Below are positions 49,897 to 59,302 of a stretch of 64,000 nt of DNA, one piece after another (positions within the stretch are counted from its first letter, which is position 1; every line of letters begins with the position of its first letter). Origin of the DNA: Petasospora fabianii. Lineage: Eukaryota; Ascomycota; Saccharomycetes; Phaffomycetales; Wickerhamomycetaceae. The position numbers were made by a program, and so were the translations under genes. The DNA is taken from NCBI GenBank assembly GCA_022641835.1, contig CP048717.1, positions 1,520,726 through 1,584,725 of the forward strand, given 5' to 3'. The notes beneath the pieces were generated by a model that made no database searches, was not told where the DNA came from, and was given only the letters and a program-made list of their open reading frames with translations.

Positions 49897-51966
49897 CTAT
49901 AAGGTGAATAGCATGCTGTCGATTTTCTGTACGGAGAATGGATCAAGATGGTTTTCAAGTAAGAAATCAAGTAGATCAGGACCTGGAGATGTCGAGATCT
50001 CAACCTCACCAGTGAGCTTAACCAAGTTATCAGTGATATCCCTTGGTATGATATACTGGAGATCCATATCCATTTTCAGATCAATAGTGGTTTTCATGTA
50101 ATCCAATAATCTTTGACGTACTGATGATTCCGGTTTGAGTCCAATTGTAGTCAATATGGCATCCGATCCAAACTTATGAATACGTCTTGCAAATGCAAAA
50201 CGATCACCAATTCGACCAAGATTTGTCAAGATGATCTTTGTGTTTGATAGTAATAGGTCCATAGCTGGTTCAAGATCAAATCTAGCGTCTTTAGATTGCA
50301 TGTAGATGAGACGAATAAGTAAAGAGAAATGCAATTGGAAACAACGATGTAAGATCTGTGTAATCTTGGGGATAAGATTGAATGTTAAGCCAAAATGAGA
50401 TTCCAAGTTGTATTCATGATGTGAGTCGGAGTTTAAGAAATATGATATTGGGGTAAGTGCATTCAAGGCACGGATCACTTTCATCGAAAACTTGGCAGAG
50501 TTATCAATGTCATTTTGACTAAAGAAGTGTAATAACATATGGGCACAAAGCATGAAACACAGTGATGAAAGATCCAAAAAGTTGTTCATCTTGGTTAGTT
50601 TGATCACTTTCTGTTCAACAGTGAGAGATGGCATAGCCATGATAGTCTCCAAAGTGCAAGTCTGAAGATATTCATTGACTGCATCAATCTGACTCTCATA
50701 TTTACGAATAGTGGGTGGTTCTCTTACGTTGTCCAATTGACATGAAATCGGTTGGACCAAAGAGTATACTGAAGATCTTTCCAGCATCATAGTGTGGACA
50801 ACTTGTTGGTATGAATTCTTCGATGATGAGGGCAATGCAGTGGTGTAAGAGTCCATGGAGATTGATAATGGCGACCCATCATAAAAGAATCTCATGAGGT
50901 CCAATTCCAACACAACCGACCAAATTCTCCTCTGAATGTCTGATCCACTATCAATATTCAGCCTATTGATGTAACAAAGTCTTAGCAACTTGTTCAAGTC
51001 AGACACGACCCAATCGTGGACCGGGCTCAAATCATCAATGTTGAAAGTTTGGTAAAGGATGATAAACATAAACAGTTGGATGTAATTGAGACATGAATCC
51101 TGCATAGTCGGGAATGTATAATCAAGACACATCTTAGCCAGGAAGAAGACATCGGGGGAAACCGGTTTCAAAGCTCGCACTTCGGCGTCATTGTAACCAC
51201 AATTGTAGAATGACAAATAGGTGATTCTCATGATTATGAGTACTTGACCGATGAATAAGTAATCATCACTGTCATAGTCTGCCCTTGGAGTCGAGAAGGA
51301 AGATAAAGAATTGATAAAGCTTTCCTTATCGACAAAGTAAAAAGTAGCATAGAGCTCAGAGTCAAAGAACCTAGTCACAAGATACCAAACATGGTTCAAG
51401 TCCTGGATGTGTTCTTTGATAAGATCAGAGAGTTTTGTTCCTTCAGTCTTAATCTGAAGCTTTATGAGGTCTGTCTTTTCCACTGTAGTTCTAATGTCTT
51501 TGAGTTCCTCTTTGATATCAGCTGGAGGATCCTTCATGGCGTTAACTTTGTACATTTCAAATATTCTGTTAAGGAAAGGGTCTCTCCTTATAGGGGAGAA
51601 CAGTGCAAGGGCATGACCTAGGATAATTGGTTCGTCAGAATGGGAGGACTTACCTCTTCGTGTGGCCTTAAGTGCCTGAGTACGTTTTGACCTGAGCAGA
51701 GCCACTTCTTTCTCAAGACGTTCAATTTTTTCAGAAATGGCATGAACACTTTGAATCTCCGTAGCAGTACCACTTGAGATGTATTCACAAACAATGTTTA
51801 ACTTACTACAAGTGGCACATGAAGGTTTCTCACGATCACATTTTAGTTTGCGAGTTCGGCAATGGAAGCACGACTGGATCATTCTGTTACGACGACGCTT
51901 CGGTGCCATTGGGTCGAAGGCCATCGAAGGCTGTGAAGGTGGAGGTTGCACTGGAATCTGAGACAT
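49897..51966 (-). CDS. Zn2Cys6 transcription factor (cluster-flanking regulator 1)
   Basis: 689 residues. An N-terminal Zn2Cys6 DNA-binding domain has C33, C36, C43, C50, C53 and C60 in the CX2CX6CX6CX2CX6C pattern. A coiled-coil dimerisation segment follows at about 75-95. The rest is a fungal-specific transcription factor middle homology region ('SELYATFYFVDKESFINSL...'). I cannot assign a specific orthologue. It converges on RPN10 (43 bp between stops) and diverges from the MFS transporter gene, which makes it a candidate regulator of the cluster. Confidence in the class is high, in the role low. Confidence 0.9.
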   Translation of the reverse strand: MSQIPVQPPPSQPSMAFDPMAPKRRRNRMIQSCFHCRTRKLKCDREKPSCATCSKLNIVCEYISSGTATEIQSVHAISEKIERLEKEVALLRSKRTQALKATRRGKSSHSDEPIILGHALALFSPIRRDPFLNRIFEMYKVNAMKDPPADIKEELKDIRTTVEKTDLIKLQIKTEGTKLSDLIKEHIQDLNHVWYLVTRFFDSELYATFYFVDKESFINSLSSFSTPRADYDSDDYLFIGQVLIIMRITYLSFYNCGYNDAEVRALKPVSPDVFFLAKMCLDYTFPTMQDSCLNYIQLFMFIILYQTFNIDDLSPVHDWVVSDLNKLLRLCYINRLNIDSGSDIQRRIWSVVLELDLMRFFYDGSPLSISMDSYTTALPSSSKNSYQQVVHTMMLERSSVYSLVQPISCQLDNVREPPTIRKYESQIDAVNEYLQTCTLETIMAMPSLTVEQKVIKLTKMNNFLDLSSLCFMLCAHMLLHFFSQNDIDNSAKFSMKVIRALNALTPISYFLNSDSHHEYNLESHFGLTFNLIPKITQILHRCFQLHFSLLIRLIYMQSKDARFDLEPAMDLLLSNTKIILTNLGRIGDRFAFARRIHKFGSDAILTTIGLKPESSVRQRLLDYMKTTIDLKMDMDLQYIIPRDITDNLVKLTGEVEISTSPGPDLLDFLLENHLDPFSVQKIDSMLFTL

Positions 51967-52074
51967 AACCCTTCTCTCCTCTCTTCTCCTCTACCTCTGT
52001 AATTGTATGTTTGCTCGCTTTTAGTCTCTTTAGATGTACAAGATAAGACTTGAGACACACAGAGTTAAAAGATG

Positions 52075-52093
52075 TTCGGATCATCCACCCGAA
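52075..52093 (+). promoter_or_regulatory. TTCGG-N9-CCGAA inverted repeat
   Basis: An inverted CGG-type pair as bound by Zn2Cys6 dimers. Related pairs at 55674-55690 (N7) and 59037-59054 (N8) lie in other promoters of the cluster. Confidence 0.4.
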
Positions 52094-52121
52094 AGGCCGA
52101 CCGCGAAACTCCGATGCCTAA

Positions 52122-52205
52122 ATAAAAAAATAAAATTTAATTTAATTAAATTTTATTAAATTAAATAAAATAAAATAAAATAAATAAATAAATAAATAAT
52201 TTTTA
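52122..52205. repeat. AT-only simple repeat
   Basis: A/T sequence made of AAATT, AAAATA and AAAT units. Confidence 0.85.
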
Positions 52206-52595
52206 AATGGTGTCCAGGTTTCTGATCCATCGGATGTTTTTTTTTTTCTTTTTTGTTTTTTTTTTATTTTTCTTTTTTAAGTCCCCCGTCTTGATCCTCT
52301 TATCTCCATAAATATGTTCAAGTTTTTTGCTCATCGGATCCCATTGTTCCCCTAAGCAGTGTTGGTGCATAACTTCTGAATGTTAATTCCCATATGCAGC
52401 TCTCTTTGTCGTATAATTGCGTTGCTGCTTCAGTTTTAACGGCACATATTCGGCCGGAGACAGTCTAAAAGAATCATGCGGTTATGATATTGGATGCAAC
52501 ATCTAATGAAAAAAAGTTGTTTAAAGGGAGCCATTCGAGCTATAATTTTGGAGATTATCATACAAGATTAATGAGGTCAGGTACTACCATCCAAG

Positions 52596-54005
52596 ATGAG
52601 TGATATCGACGTTGCTAAGAAGTATCTTGAGAAGGAAGAGGCCGAGTCTGTTGTATCAGAGGAGGTGAATTATTCACATGTGCTTCGTAAAGTTGATTTA
52701 CACATTATGCCCATCGTGATGGCCATCTACTTCTTTCAATTCCTTGACAAGGCTCTGTTGAACTATTCTGCCGTCATGGGTATCAAGAAGAACCTCAAAG
52801 GTAACGAGTTTGCCAATCTCGGTACAATCTTCAACGTTGCCTACATTATCGGTGAACCTATCAGTGGATACCTTCTTCAAAGATTCCCACTGGCCAAGAC
52901 TTTCACCTGTGCCATTGTTGGCTGGGCCATCGTGGTTGCATGTCATGCTGCGTGCCACACTTATGCCTCGTTGATGGTTATGCGTGTGCTTTTGGGACTC
53001 TTTGAAAGTAGTACAGTCATTGCCCTTGTTTCCATCACGGGAATGTATTACACGAGATCTGAACAATCCAAGAGAATCGGTATTTGGGCTGCACAGGCAG
53101 GAACTGCCACAATTATCGGTGGTTTAATGTCATTTGCCTTCCAGCACGTTAATAGCTCCGTCTTGGAAGCATGGCAGATCTTGTTTATGGTATTTGGTAT
53201 CATCACATTCTTATTTGGTGGTGTTATTTACCTATGTTTACCTGATAACTTGGCCAATGCTAAATTCTTGACTGAATTGGAGAAAAGGGCCCTCGTTGAA
53301 CACGTTAGAGACAACCAAACCGGTATCGAGAATAAGAAATTCAAATGGGAACAAGTTAAAGAACTCCTTTTCGGTGACGTGCTAACCTGGTTGATGTTTG
53401 TACTTACCATCACATCGCAGATCGTTACTGGATCTTTGGGTACTTTTTCCACTACAGTTGTGGCTACTTTTGGCTTTGCCAATAAGGATGCTGCTCTTTT
53501 GCAAATTCCTATCGGTGTCATGATTGTCATCTGCTGTGTATGTCCGGCATGGCTTGTATCGAGATATCGTAGCTTCACCATTATCCATATCTCTACGTAC
53601 GTGCCCTCAATTGCCGGTGCCGGTATGCTCTTCTCCCATGGTCAATTAACACAGTTGTTTGGACTGTACCTTTTATACCCGGGATCATGTGCCATCACGC
53701 TGTTGTACGTTTGGAATGGAGCCAATACTGCCGGTCACACAAAACGTATCTTCCGCAATGCCGTTACAATGGTGGCTTTCGGAGTAGCCAACATCATTGG
53801 TCCACAACTTTTCCAGGCAAATACAGCCCCACGTTACGTCCCAGCCAAGATTACAATCCTCGTCACACAAGCTGTTTCCATCTTGTTGAGTATTGCTGTC
53901 GGTTACATCTGTCGCCAACGCAACAACTCTCGCCCACCAGTTGAGTCTTACACTTTTGACGACTCGACAGATCTTCAGAACCCATCCTTCCGTTACCTCT
54001 GGTGA
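52596..54005 (+). CDS. MFS transporter, anion:cation symporter (allantoate permease-like) family
   Basis: 469 residues with about 12 hydrophobic segments. 'LHIMPIVMAIYFFQFLDKALLNYSAVMGI' in TM1 and 'VMRVLLGLFESSTVIALVSITGMYYTRSEQSKRIGIW' in TM4-5 are typical of the Dal5/Tna1/Seo1 group. Members import allantoate, ureidosuccinate, nicotinate, dipeptides or similar small acids. The substrate here cannot be told from sequence. It is divergent from a Zn2Cys6 regulator and opens the cluster. Confidence 0.92.
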   Translation: MSDIDVAKKYLEKEEAESVVSEEVNYSHVLRKVDLHIMPIVMAIYFFQFLDKALLNYSAVMGIKKNLKGNEFANLGTIFNVAYIIGEPISGYLLQRFPLAKTFTCAIVGWAIVVACHAACHTYASLMVMRVLLGLFESSTVIALVSITGMYYTRSEQSKRIGIWAAQAGTATIIGGLMSFAFQHVNSSVLEAWQILFMVFGIITFLFGGVIYLCLPDNLANAKFLTELEKRALVEHVRDNQTGIENKKFKWEQVKELLFGDVLTWLMFVLTITSQIVTGSLGTFSTTVVATFGFANKDAALLQIPIGVMIVICCVCPAWLVSRYRSFTIIHISTYVPSIAGAGMLFSHGQLTQLFGLYLLYPGSCAITLLYVWNGANTAGHTKRIFRNAVTMVAFGVANIIGPQLFQANTAPRYVPAKITILVTQAVSILLSIAVGYICRQRNNSRPPVESYTFDDSTDLQNPSFRYLW

Positions 54006-54209
54006 TAGACACATACAGACTTACATACATACCTAGTTCTCGAGTCTGTTCATCTCCGCCATTGTCCGACTCCGCAACTCATCGCGCAATGTGTGGCGCT
54101 CCGGTATGGCTTGTATATTTCCCCGACTAGACATAAATATCCACACTTTTCTTACTTCTTCTTTGGCTGTAAACGCCCAATTACTCTTTCTTCATTCTTA
54201 TAGCAGAAA

Positions 54210-55562
54210 ATGGTTAAGATCATCGCTGGCGGTGACGCCCTCTATTCCTCTACAAACCTCAAGAAAAGAATCGATCCGAAGCTTGTCAGGGCCCTTGCAG
54301 ATGCAGACACATGTTTCCTCAATGCTGAGTTCCAAACCCCAAAGCCAGACACTCCAGCCACTTACAATAAGATGTATCTCACTAGTATACGTCCTGAGGC
54401 ATTTGATGACCTCAAGGACCTCAACTTTAGGTTGATTTCCCTTGCAAACAACCATACCGTTGAGTTTGGTTGGAAGGGTCTTCTCGATACACTCGAGGAA
54501 GTGGAGAAAAGAGGTCTTATCGCTATTGGTGCAGGTCGTTCCCTTGATGATGCCAAACTTGCCAGATTCTTCGATGCTCCAACTGGAAGAGCTGGTTTCG
54601 TTTGTGCCTCCGCCACGGGGTCCCATCTAGCTGTCGCCTCAAACAATGGGTCCCACACTCCAGCCCGTGCCGGTCTCTTACCCTTGAGATGGAAACCATC
54701 ATATGTGCTCCCAGAGGAGCAGTTCAAGCAGCTCGATGAGATCGACAAGCTCTTGGGCACTCGTCACTCGATGACGGTCAATGCTGCCGTCGAGATCAAG
54801 GACCTTGTGGCCCCAGATAGATTCACCTTTGGCCATATCTTTGAGTCCAACCTCACCATAGTCAAGGCTAAGGAAGGAGAGAAGGCCCATGTCCGTACCA
54901 CTGCTGATACAGGTGACATTGCCAGAATCTTGAAGTCCGTCGATGATTGTGTCCAGAGATCCAACTTGCCTATCTTTGCCCTTCACACCCACGAAGGTGA
55001 TAACAACAATTGGTATACCACTAAGCCACCACTTTTCATCCAAAAGATTGCTAGACAGTCCATTGATCATGGGGCTAAGGCTTTCATCGGCCATGGTGCT
55101 CACATGCTCAGAGGTGTTGAGATCTACAAGGGAAGACCAATCTTTTACAACGTGGGCTCTTTCCTCATGGAGTTTGAGATTGGCGACTCTTTCATCGGTC
55201 CAGAGATGTATGCTAACTACGGTTTGGACCCCTATGAGTCTCGTCCATCCGATTTGCACAATTTGAGATCCTATGGTCCAAACGGTGAGAACATTGGCTT
55301 CAGAAGTGGTCGTCCATTCTCTGTCAACATTTGTGTTGAGCTCGAGATTGATGAGGACAATGAAGACTCGTTCACTTTCAAAATCATTCCAATTGATTTG
55401 GGTCTTGACACTAGAACCAATAAGCTCAAGAGAGGTTTACCAGAGTGGGCCAAGCCAGACGTTGCCAAGTGGTGTGTTACTTACTTAGAGGACGCCTCCG
55501 CCAAATGGGGGACTAAGTTCGAGTATGACGAGAAGACTGGTTACATTCACATTGTCTCTTGA
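54210..55562 (+). CDS. CapA/PgsA-like metallophosphatase-fold protein
   Basis: 450 residues, no signal peptide or membrane segment seen. Motifs of the CapA (poly-gamma-glutamate synthesis) family are present in order: 'IIAGGDALYS', 'FLNAEFQTP', 'ISLANNHTVEFGWKGLLDT', 'FALHTHEGDNNNWYT', 'AFIGHGAHMLRGVEIYKGRPIFYNVGSF'. These correspond to metal-binding residues of the calcineurin-like phosphoesterase fold. The family is best known from bacteria but also occurs in filamentous fungi. Its reaction is unclear even in bacteria. The cytosolic look differs from membrane-anchored bacterial CapA. Within a catabolic cluster it is more likely a hydrolase than a capsule gene; that is inference. Confidence 0.9.
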   Translation: MVKIIAGGDALYSSTNLKKRIDPKLVRALADADTCFLNAEFQTPKPDTPATYNKMYLTSIRPEAFDDLKDLNFRLISLANNHTVEFGWKGLLDTLEEVEKRGLIAIGAGRSLDDAKLARFFDAPTGRAGFVCASATGSHLAVASNNGSHTPARAGLLPLRWKPSYVLPEEQFKQLDEIDKLLGTRHSMTVNAAVEIKDLVAPDRFTFGHIFESNLTIVKAKEGEKAHVRTTADTGDIARILKSVDDCVQRSNLPIFALHTHEGDNNNWYTTKPPLFIQKIARQSIDHGAKAFIGHGAHMLRGVEIYKGRPIFYNVGSFLMEFEIGDSFIGPEMYANYGLDPYESRPSDLHNLRSYGPNGENIGFRSGRPFSVNICVELEIDEDNEDSFTFKIIPIDLGLDTRTNKLKRGLPEWAKPDVAKWCVTYLEDASAKWGTKFEYDEKTGYIHIVS

Positions 55563-55573
55563 ACCTTGGTCTG

Positions 55574-55854
55574 ATAAGATATATGAAATTGACTCTCTCG
55601 GATTGGTACAAGTGTAGATTTTAACATAGATTGTCTGAATAAGGAAATGAATGCGATAAGGAATACACCGAGATTCGGGCGGAACCCGAAATCCGAGATT
55701 AAAGTACTTCTCAAAAGGGCAAGTCGGAGGAATACGCCCAACAAGTGGGTATCTACGTATCGATAGATACAAGAAATGAGACGTACTTAATCTTGAAATA
55801 TGCCTCCAGTGTGTCCATCTAAGCTTAACTCACCGTATCAACGAGAAAACGTGC
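55574..55854. promoter_or_regulatory. Promoter region of the FAD oxidase
   Basis: It has two GATAAG sites (55573-55578 and 55655-55660), TTCGG-N7-CCGAA at 55674-55690 and a direct CCGAGATT repeat flanking that pair (55668 and 55693). Confidence 0.5.
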
Positions 55855-55855
55855 G

Positions 55856-57286
55856 ATGACACCAAAGGATAAGAACTCCAAGATCATTATCGTTGGCGCA
55901 GGAGTCTACGGTCTCTCCACGGCTCTTTCCCTCCTAGAAGATGGGTTCCAAGATGTCCATATCTTTGACAAGAACGATTACCTTGTCCAAAAGTACAGTT
56001 ACTTCAATGGATGTGACAGTGCCTCCTCTGATATGAACAAGATCTTTAGAGCTTCATATGGCTCACAGACTCATTACCAAAAGATGTCGCTCATCAGCAG
56101 AGACAAGTTTCTCCAATGGAACAAGCAAATTGCAGAAGAGAAATGGGAAGGTGGATCTCCTATCTATATCAATTCGGGAAACACACACATGAGTGATTTG
56201 AACGAATTGCCTCTTTTTGAAAGAGAGACTTTGAAACGAATGGGTCATGATGGGTCTGCCATTGACATCAATGATCCTCAAGCTGTAGAGAAGGCTACCA
56301 AGAAAGGGCTCAGTGCACGTGCAGTTAATCCATTTGATGCTAAGAGCAAGGGCATTAAGCTTCAAGGTGTTTTGGATACCACTGGTGGTATCATGATTGC
56401 TGAGAAGTGTTGTCGTTGGGTCCTCGAATTGTGTCGTCGTGTTGGAGGTGACAGACTTCATTTACATTTAGGCAAGCTTATCGGTGAAGTTGAGTACCTT
56501 CTCACCACTTCTGGTTCTGGTGGTGAGAAGAAGAAGTGCCTTGGTATCAAGACCAAAGATGGAAAGTGTCATTTTGCGCCACTGACATGTATCTTTGCTG
56601 GTGCATGGCTCTCACAGATAGTTCCAGAAGCCAACGAGAAAGTTGAGGCCACTGGTGGTACTGTTTGTATCTGCAAAGTTGACTCCAAGGGAGCATTGGA
56701 GAAATATAGTGAGAAGACATTCCCATCTTGGACTTATAAGATGAGAGATGGAGCCATGGGTGGATTATACGGATTCCCAATCACTCATGATGGATACATG
56801 AAGATCGGATACAGGGGCCTAAAATGGATCAATCCTAAAGAGGGCGTCAACTCCAAGGTTAAGACCGCTCATACCATTGACAAGGAGACCAATGTGCCTC
56901 TCTTTGGGTTGCTCAGGATTAAGAATCTAATCAAGAAATTCATACCAGAGATTCAATCAATAACACTCACAAGACTCTGCTGGTATTCTGACACTTCGGA
57001 TAACGATTTCTTGATCACCTATTGTCCTCACTATGATGACGAAACTCTCTTTGTTTGTGCTGGTGATTCTGGACATGCGTTCATGATGCTTGGAAGCATT
57101 GGCCCTGTTATCAAGGATATCATTCTGAAACAAGGTGATGATTTCTTACAAGATCTCTTCTCTTGGGAACGTGAAAGAGAGCAATTGAATGAGATTAACC
57201 TCGGTCTAGCCGATCCAAGGGCACTTTCGAACCTCAAAATGGCTACGCCACATGATTGGAGCATCTATCCTAAGAGTCATCTTTGA
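55856..57286 (+). CDS. FAD-dependent amine oxidase, amadoriase/sarcosine oxidase-like, probably peroxisomal
   Basis: 476 residues. The N-terminal Rossmann FAD site is GAGVYG (14-19) with a distal acidic residue in 'VHIFDKND'. 'SSDMNKIFRASYG' follows, as in fructosyl-amino-acid oxidases. 'LTRLCWYSDTSDNDFLI' contains C375, the position of the covalent flavin cysteine in amadoriases and monomeric sarcosine oxidase. 'VCAGDSGHAFMMLGSIGP' is the second family signature. The C-terminus SHL fits a peroxisomal PTS1. It should oxidise a secondary amine (glycated, N-methyl or cyclic amino acid) with H2O2 production. The substrate is not known. Confidence 0.88.
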   Translation: MTPKDKNSKIIIVGAGVYGLSTALSLLEDGFQDVHIFDKNDYLVQKYSYFNGCDSASSDMNKIFRASYGSQTHYQKMSLISRDKFLQWNKQIAEEKWEGGSPIYINSGNTHMSDLNELPLFERETLKRMGHDGSAIDINDPQAVEKATKKGLSARAVNPFDAKSKGIKLQGVLDTTGGIMIAEKCCRWVLELCRRVGGDRLHLHLGKLIGEVEYLLTTSGSGGEKKKCLGIKTKDGKCHFAPLTCIFAGAWLSQIVPEANEKVEATGGTVCICKVDSKGALEKYSEKTFPSWTYKMRDGAMGGLYGFPITHDGYMKIGYRGLKWINPKEGVNSKVKTAHTIDKETNVPLFGLLRIKNLIKKFIPEIQSITLTRLCWYSDTSDNDFLITYCPHYDDETLFVCAGDSGHAFMMLGSIGPVIKDIILKQGDDFLQDLFSWEREREQLNEINLGLADPRALSNLKMATPHDWSIYPKSHL

Positions 57287-57324
57287 CTAATATATATATA
57301 TACAGAAAATGCAACGAAGTCTAT

Positions 57325-58671
57325 TCAATCCTTGTAGATCAGCTGTGACAAGTCTGTGATAACCTCAGAAGCAAAAGTGACACTGGCCTCTTGTTCCTTG
57401 ATGTCGGCTGCCCAGGCAGCCTTAACCTCGGCAAGCTTCTCTTGACTCAGCAAAAGCTCCAAACTGGTGAAACCAAGACACATACCAGTCTCGAGAGCAG
57501 ACTCATGAGACTTCTTTGTACCGGCAGCAGCGGCGAAAACCTTGGTATGTGGACCATCTTCACACACCACGTTAAACAATGGTTGCAGGGCAGGCACAAC
57601 CCAAGAGACGTTGCCTTGATCAGTCGAGGCACTCATTCGACTTGTACGACGGTCCTCTTCGAGTGGGGGCATCTTCTGACCGAATACATCGGTCATATAC
57701 TTGGTGTGGCAGGCAGCTAGAACGTCGTTGCAAATCAAGTTGTAGTAATTGGTCCATAATGTGATCTTGTACTTGCAACCGGTGGCTAAGGCAGCAGCCT
57801 TGGCACAGTTCTCAACTTTTGCCTGAAGCTCTCTTAATCTTCCCAGAGTTGGTGCTCTCACGGCAAACATCGACTCGGAGTGACCACAGATGATGTTTGG
57901 AACATGACCACCGTCGTTGATGTTACATTGGACAACGTCGGTGGAGAGAAGTTGCTGTCTAAGCACGGAGACGGCATTGTACATCAGCACCATGGCATCG
58001 AGAGCATTGATACCTTGCCACGGAGAGGCTGCAGCATGGGCCTCCTTACCGAAGAACTCGACGATGAATCTCTGGTTGGCATTGGTGTATCCATAGGAAG
58101 TGGGGTCCTTGTTGAAAGGATGGGCCATGAGAGACACATCAACGTCCTTGTACGCACCAGCTTCGATCAACTTGATCTTTCCACCACCACCTTCCTCGGC
58201 TGGGGTACCGATGAGTCTCACGGTTCCTGGGATATCGAACTTGGCCATGGCATTGGCAGTGGAGAGGGCAGCGGTGATACCACACACGGCAATGAGGTTG
58301 TGGCCACAAGCGTGGCCAACATTTGGAAGAGCATCGAACTCCGAGTTGATTGAAACAATGGTTGGGTTTTCCTCTGGTTTATTCTTGAATTCACACAGGA
58401 AAGCTGTCTCAAGGCCGTATGCGTGTTTGGTGACAGTCCAGCCTGGCTGCTTCTCCATGTAGGCGGTCAATGTGTCATGAGCAAACACTTCCTAAGCATT
58501 GTGACTGTTAGTGACCAGCTTTTTTTTGTGTTCAAGAGTTAAAAAAGTATTACTCACCTTATATGCCAACTCAGGGTTCTCCCAGATGGAGTGTTGGAGC
58601 TCGAAGAGCTCCTCTTCGATACTGGCGATCTGAGATCTAACGTAGTCGGTGATGTCCTTGGTGACAGACAT
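57325..58671 (-). CDS. M20 family amidohydrolase/aminoacylase (M20D, PM20D2-like), spliced
   Basis: Exon 1 is 58671-58558 and exon 2 is 58491-57325, giving 426 residues. Exon 1 encodes MSVTKDITDYVRSQIAS...SIWENPELAYK and exon 2 continues EVFAHDTLTAYMEKQPGWTV, together forming the M20D N-terminus. Metal-site motifs include 'INSEFDALPNVGHACGHN', 'GTPAEEGGGGK' and 'MAHPF'. The family cleaves amide bonds of N-acyl amino acids or dipeptide-like compounds. It ends 38 bp from the stop of the convergent FAD oxidase gene. Confidence 0.9.
58492..58557 (-). other. Spliceosomal intron in the M20 gene (66 nt)
   Basis: The 5' site is GTGAGT, the branch site CACTAAC at 58513-58507, and the 3' end AATGCTTAG. 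Length is a multiple of three and the only in-frame stop is the TAG of the 3' splice site. Confidence 0.9.
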
Positions 58672-59302
58672 AACGATCCAAGTGTTCAAATGAGTGAGTG
58701 AGTCGGTATGAGAGTTTTGCGGGGGTATCAACGACTTGATATAGCTTCCGGGGATGTGTCCGATCTTGCAGAGATACCAACCAAAGAGAAGTGTCCACTG
58801 CGATAAGCCGATCTTGCGAGATTACAGCCGCGTCAGGTAACAACTCATGAGTCGCAAAGGAGACTTGCACTGCCCAACGCTCATATTTGAGATGGCCCCT
58901 CTTTACCTCTGACGTCTAGGTTTATTTTGACTATGATGATCCTCTCATCCCCAGACTTTAACCCTCGAGGCCATCACAAGTTAGCCAAGGAAGATCTCGA
59001 GGAAACGGTTTATGCCCAGCGTACAATGTTTCCTGATTCGGAAACAACGCCGAAGCTCGGGAAATAGGATATCCATCCGCATTAGGAAATAGGAAAGATA
59101 CGCCTTTATTCCTTCTCCTAGCTTCTGGCCCCCGCCACTTCCTCTCTCGTCCAAGCTGGGTGTTCCTGAGTGTTTGTCCCAAAGTGTGAGTGATAAGCGC
59201 ACCAGGCACCTTAGGGATATAAGTCATTGTGGATCCACCGAACATAATGGCAGCGGAGGACGCTAATTGTACAACAGCAGCAACTTCAACGGCAACAACA
59301 AC
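58672..59302. promoter_or_regulatory. Divergent promoter of the M20 and reductase genes
   Basis: 631 bp. It holds GATAAG at 58802-58807 and 59192-59197, TTCGG-N8-CCGAA at 59037-59054, a direct repeat CCGATCTTGC(A)GAGAT at 58760-58775 and 58808-58822, and a short upstream ORF. A 262-codon frame on the minus strand (58958-59746) is the antisense shadow of the reductase. Confidence 0.55.

Larger units (their letters stand above)
51967..52595. other. Divergent regulator/MFS promoter with AT-rich simple sequence
   Basis: 629 bp. It holds GATAAG at 52042-52047, CTTATC at 52299-52304, TTCGG-N9-CCGAA at 52075-52093, the recurrent motif TGGTGTCCAGGTT at 52208, an (AAATA)n/(AAAT)n stretch at about 52122-52205 and T-rich tracts at 52238-52280. 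No additional gene is seen. Confidence 0.6.
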
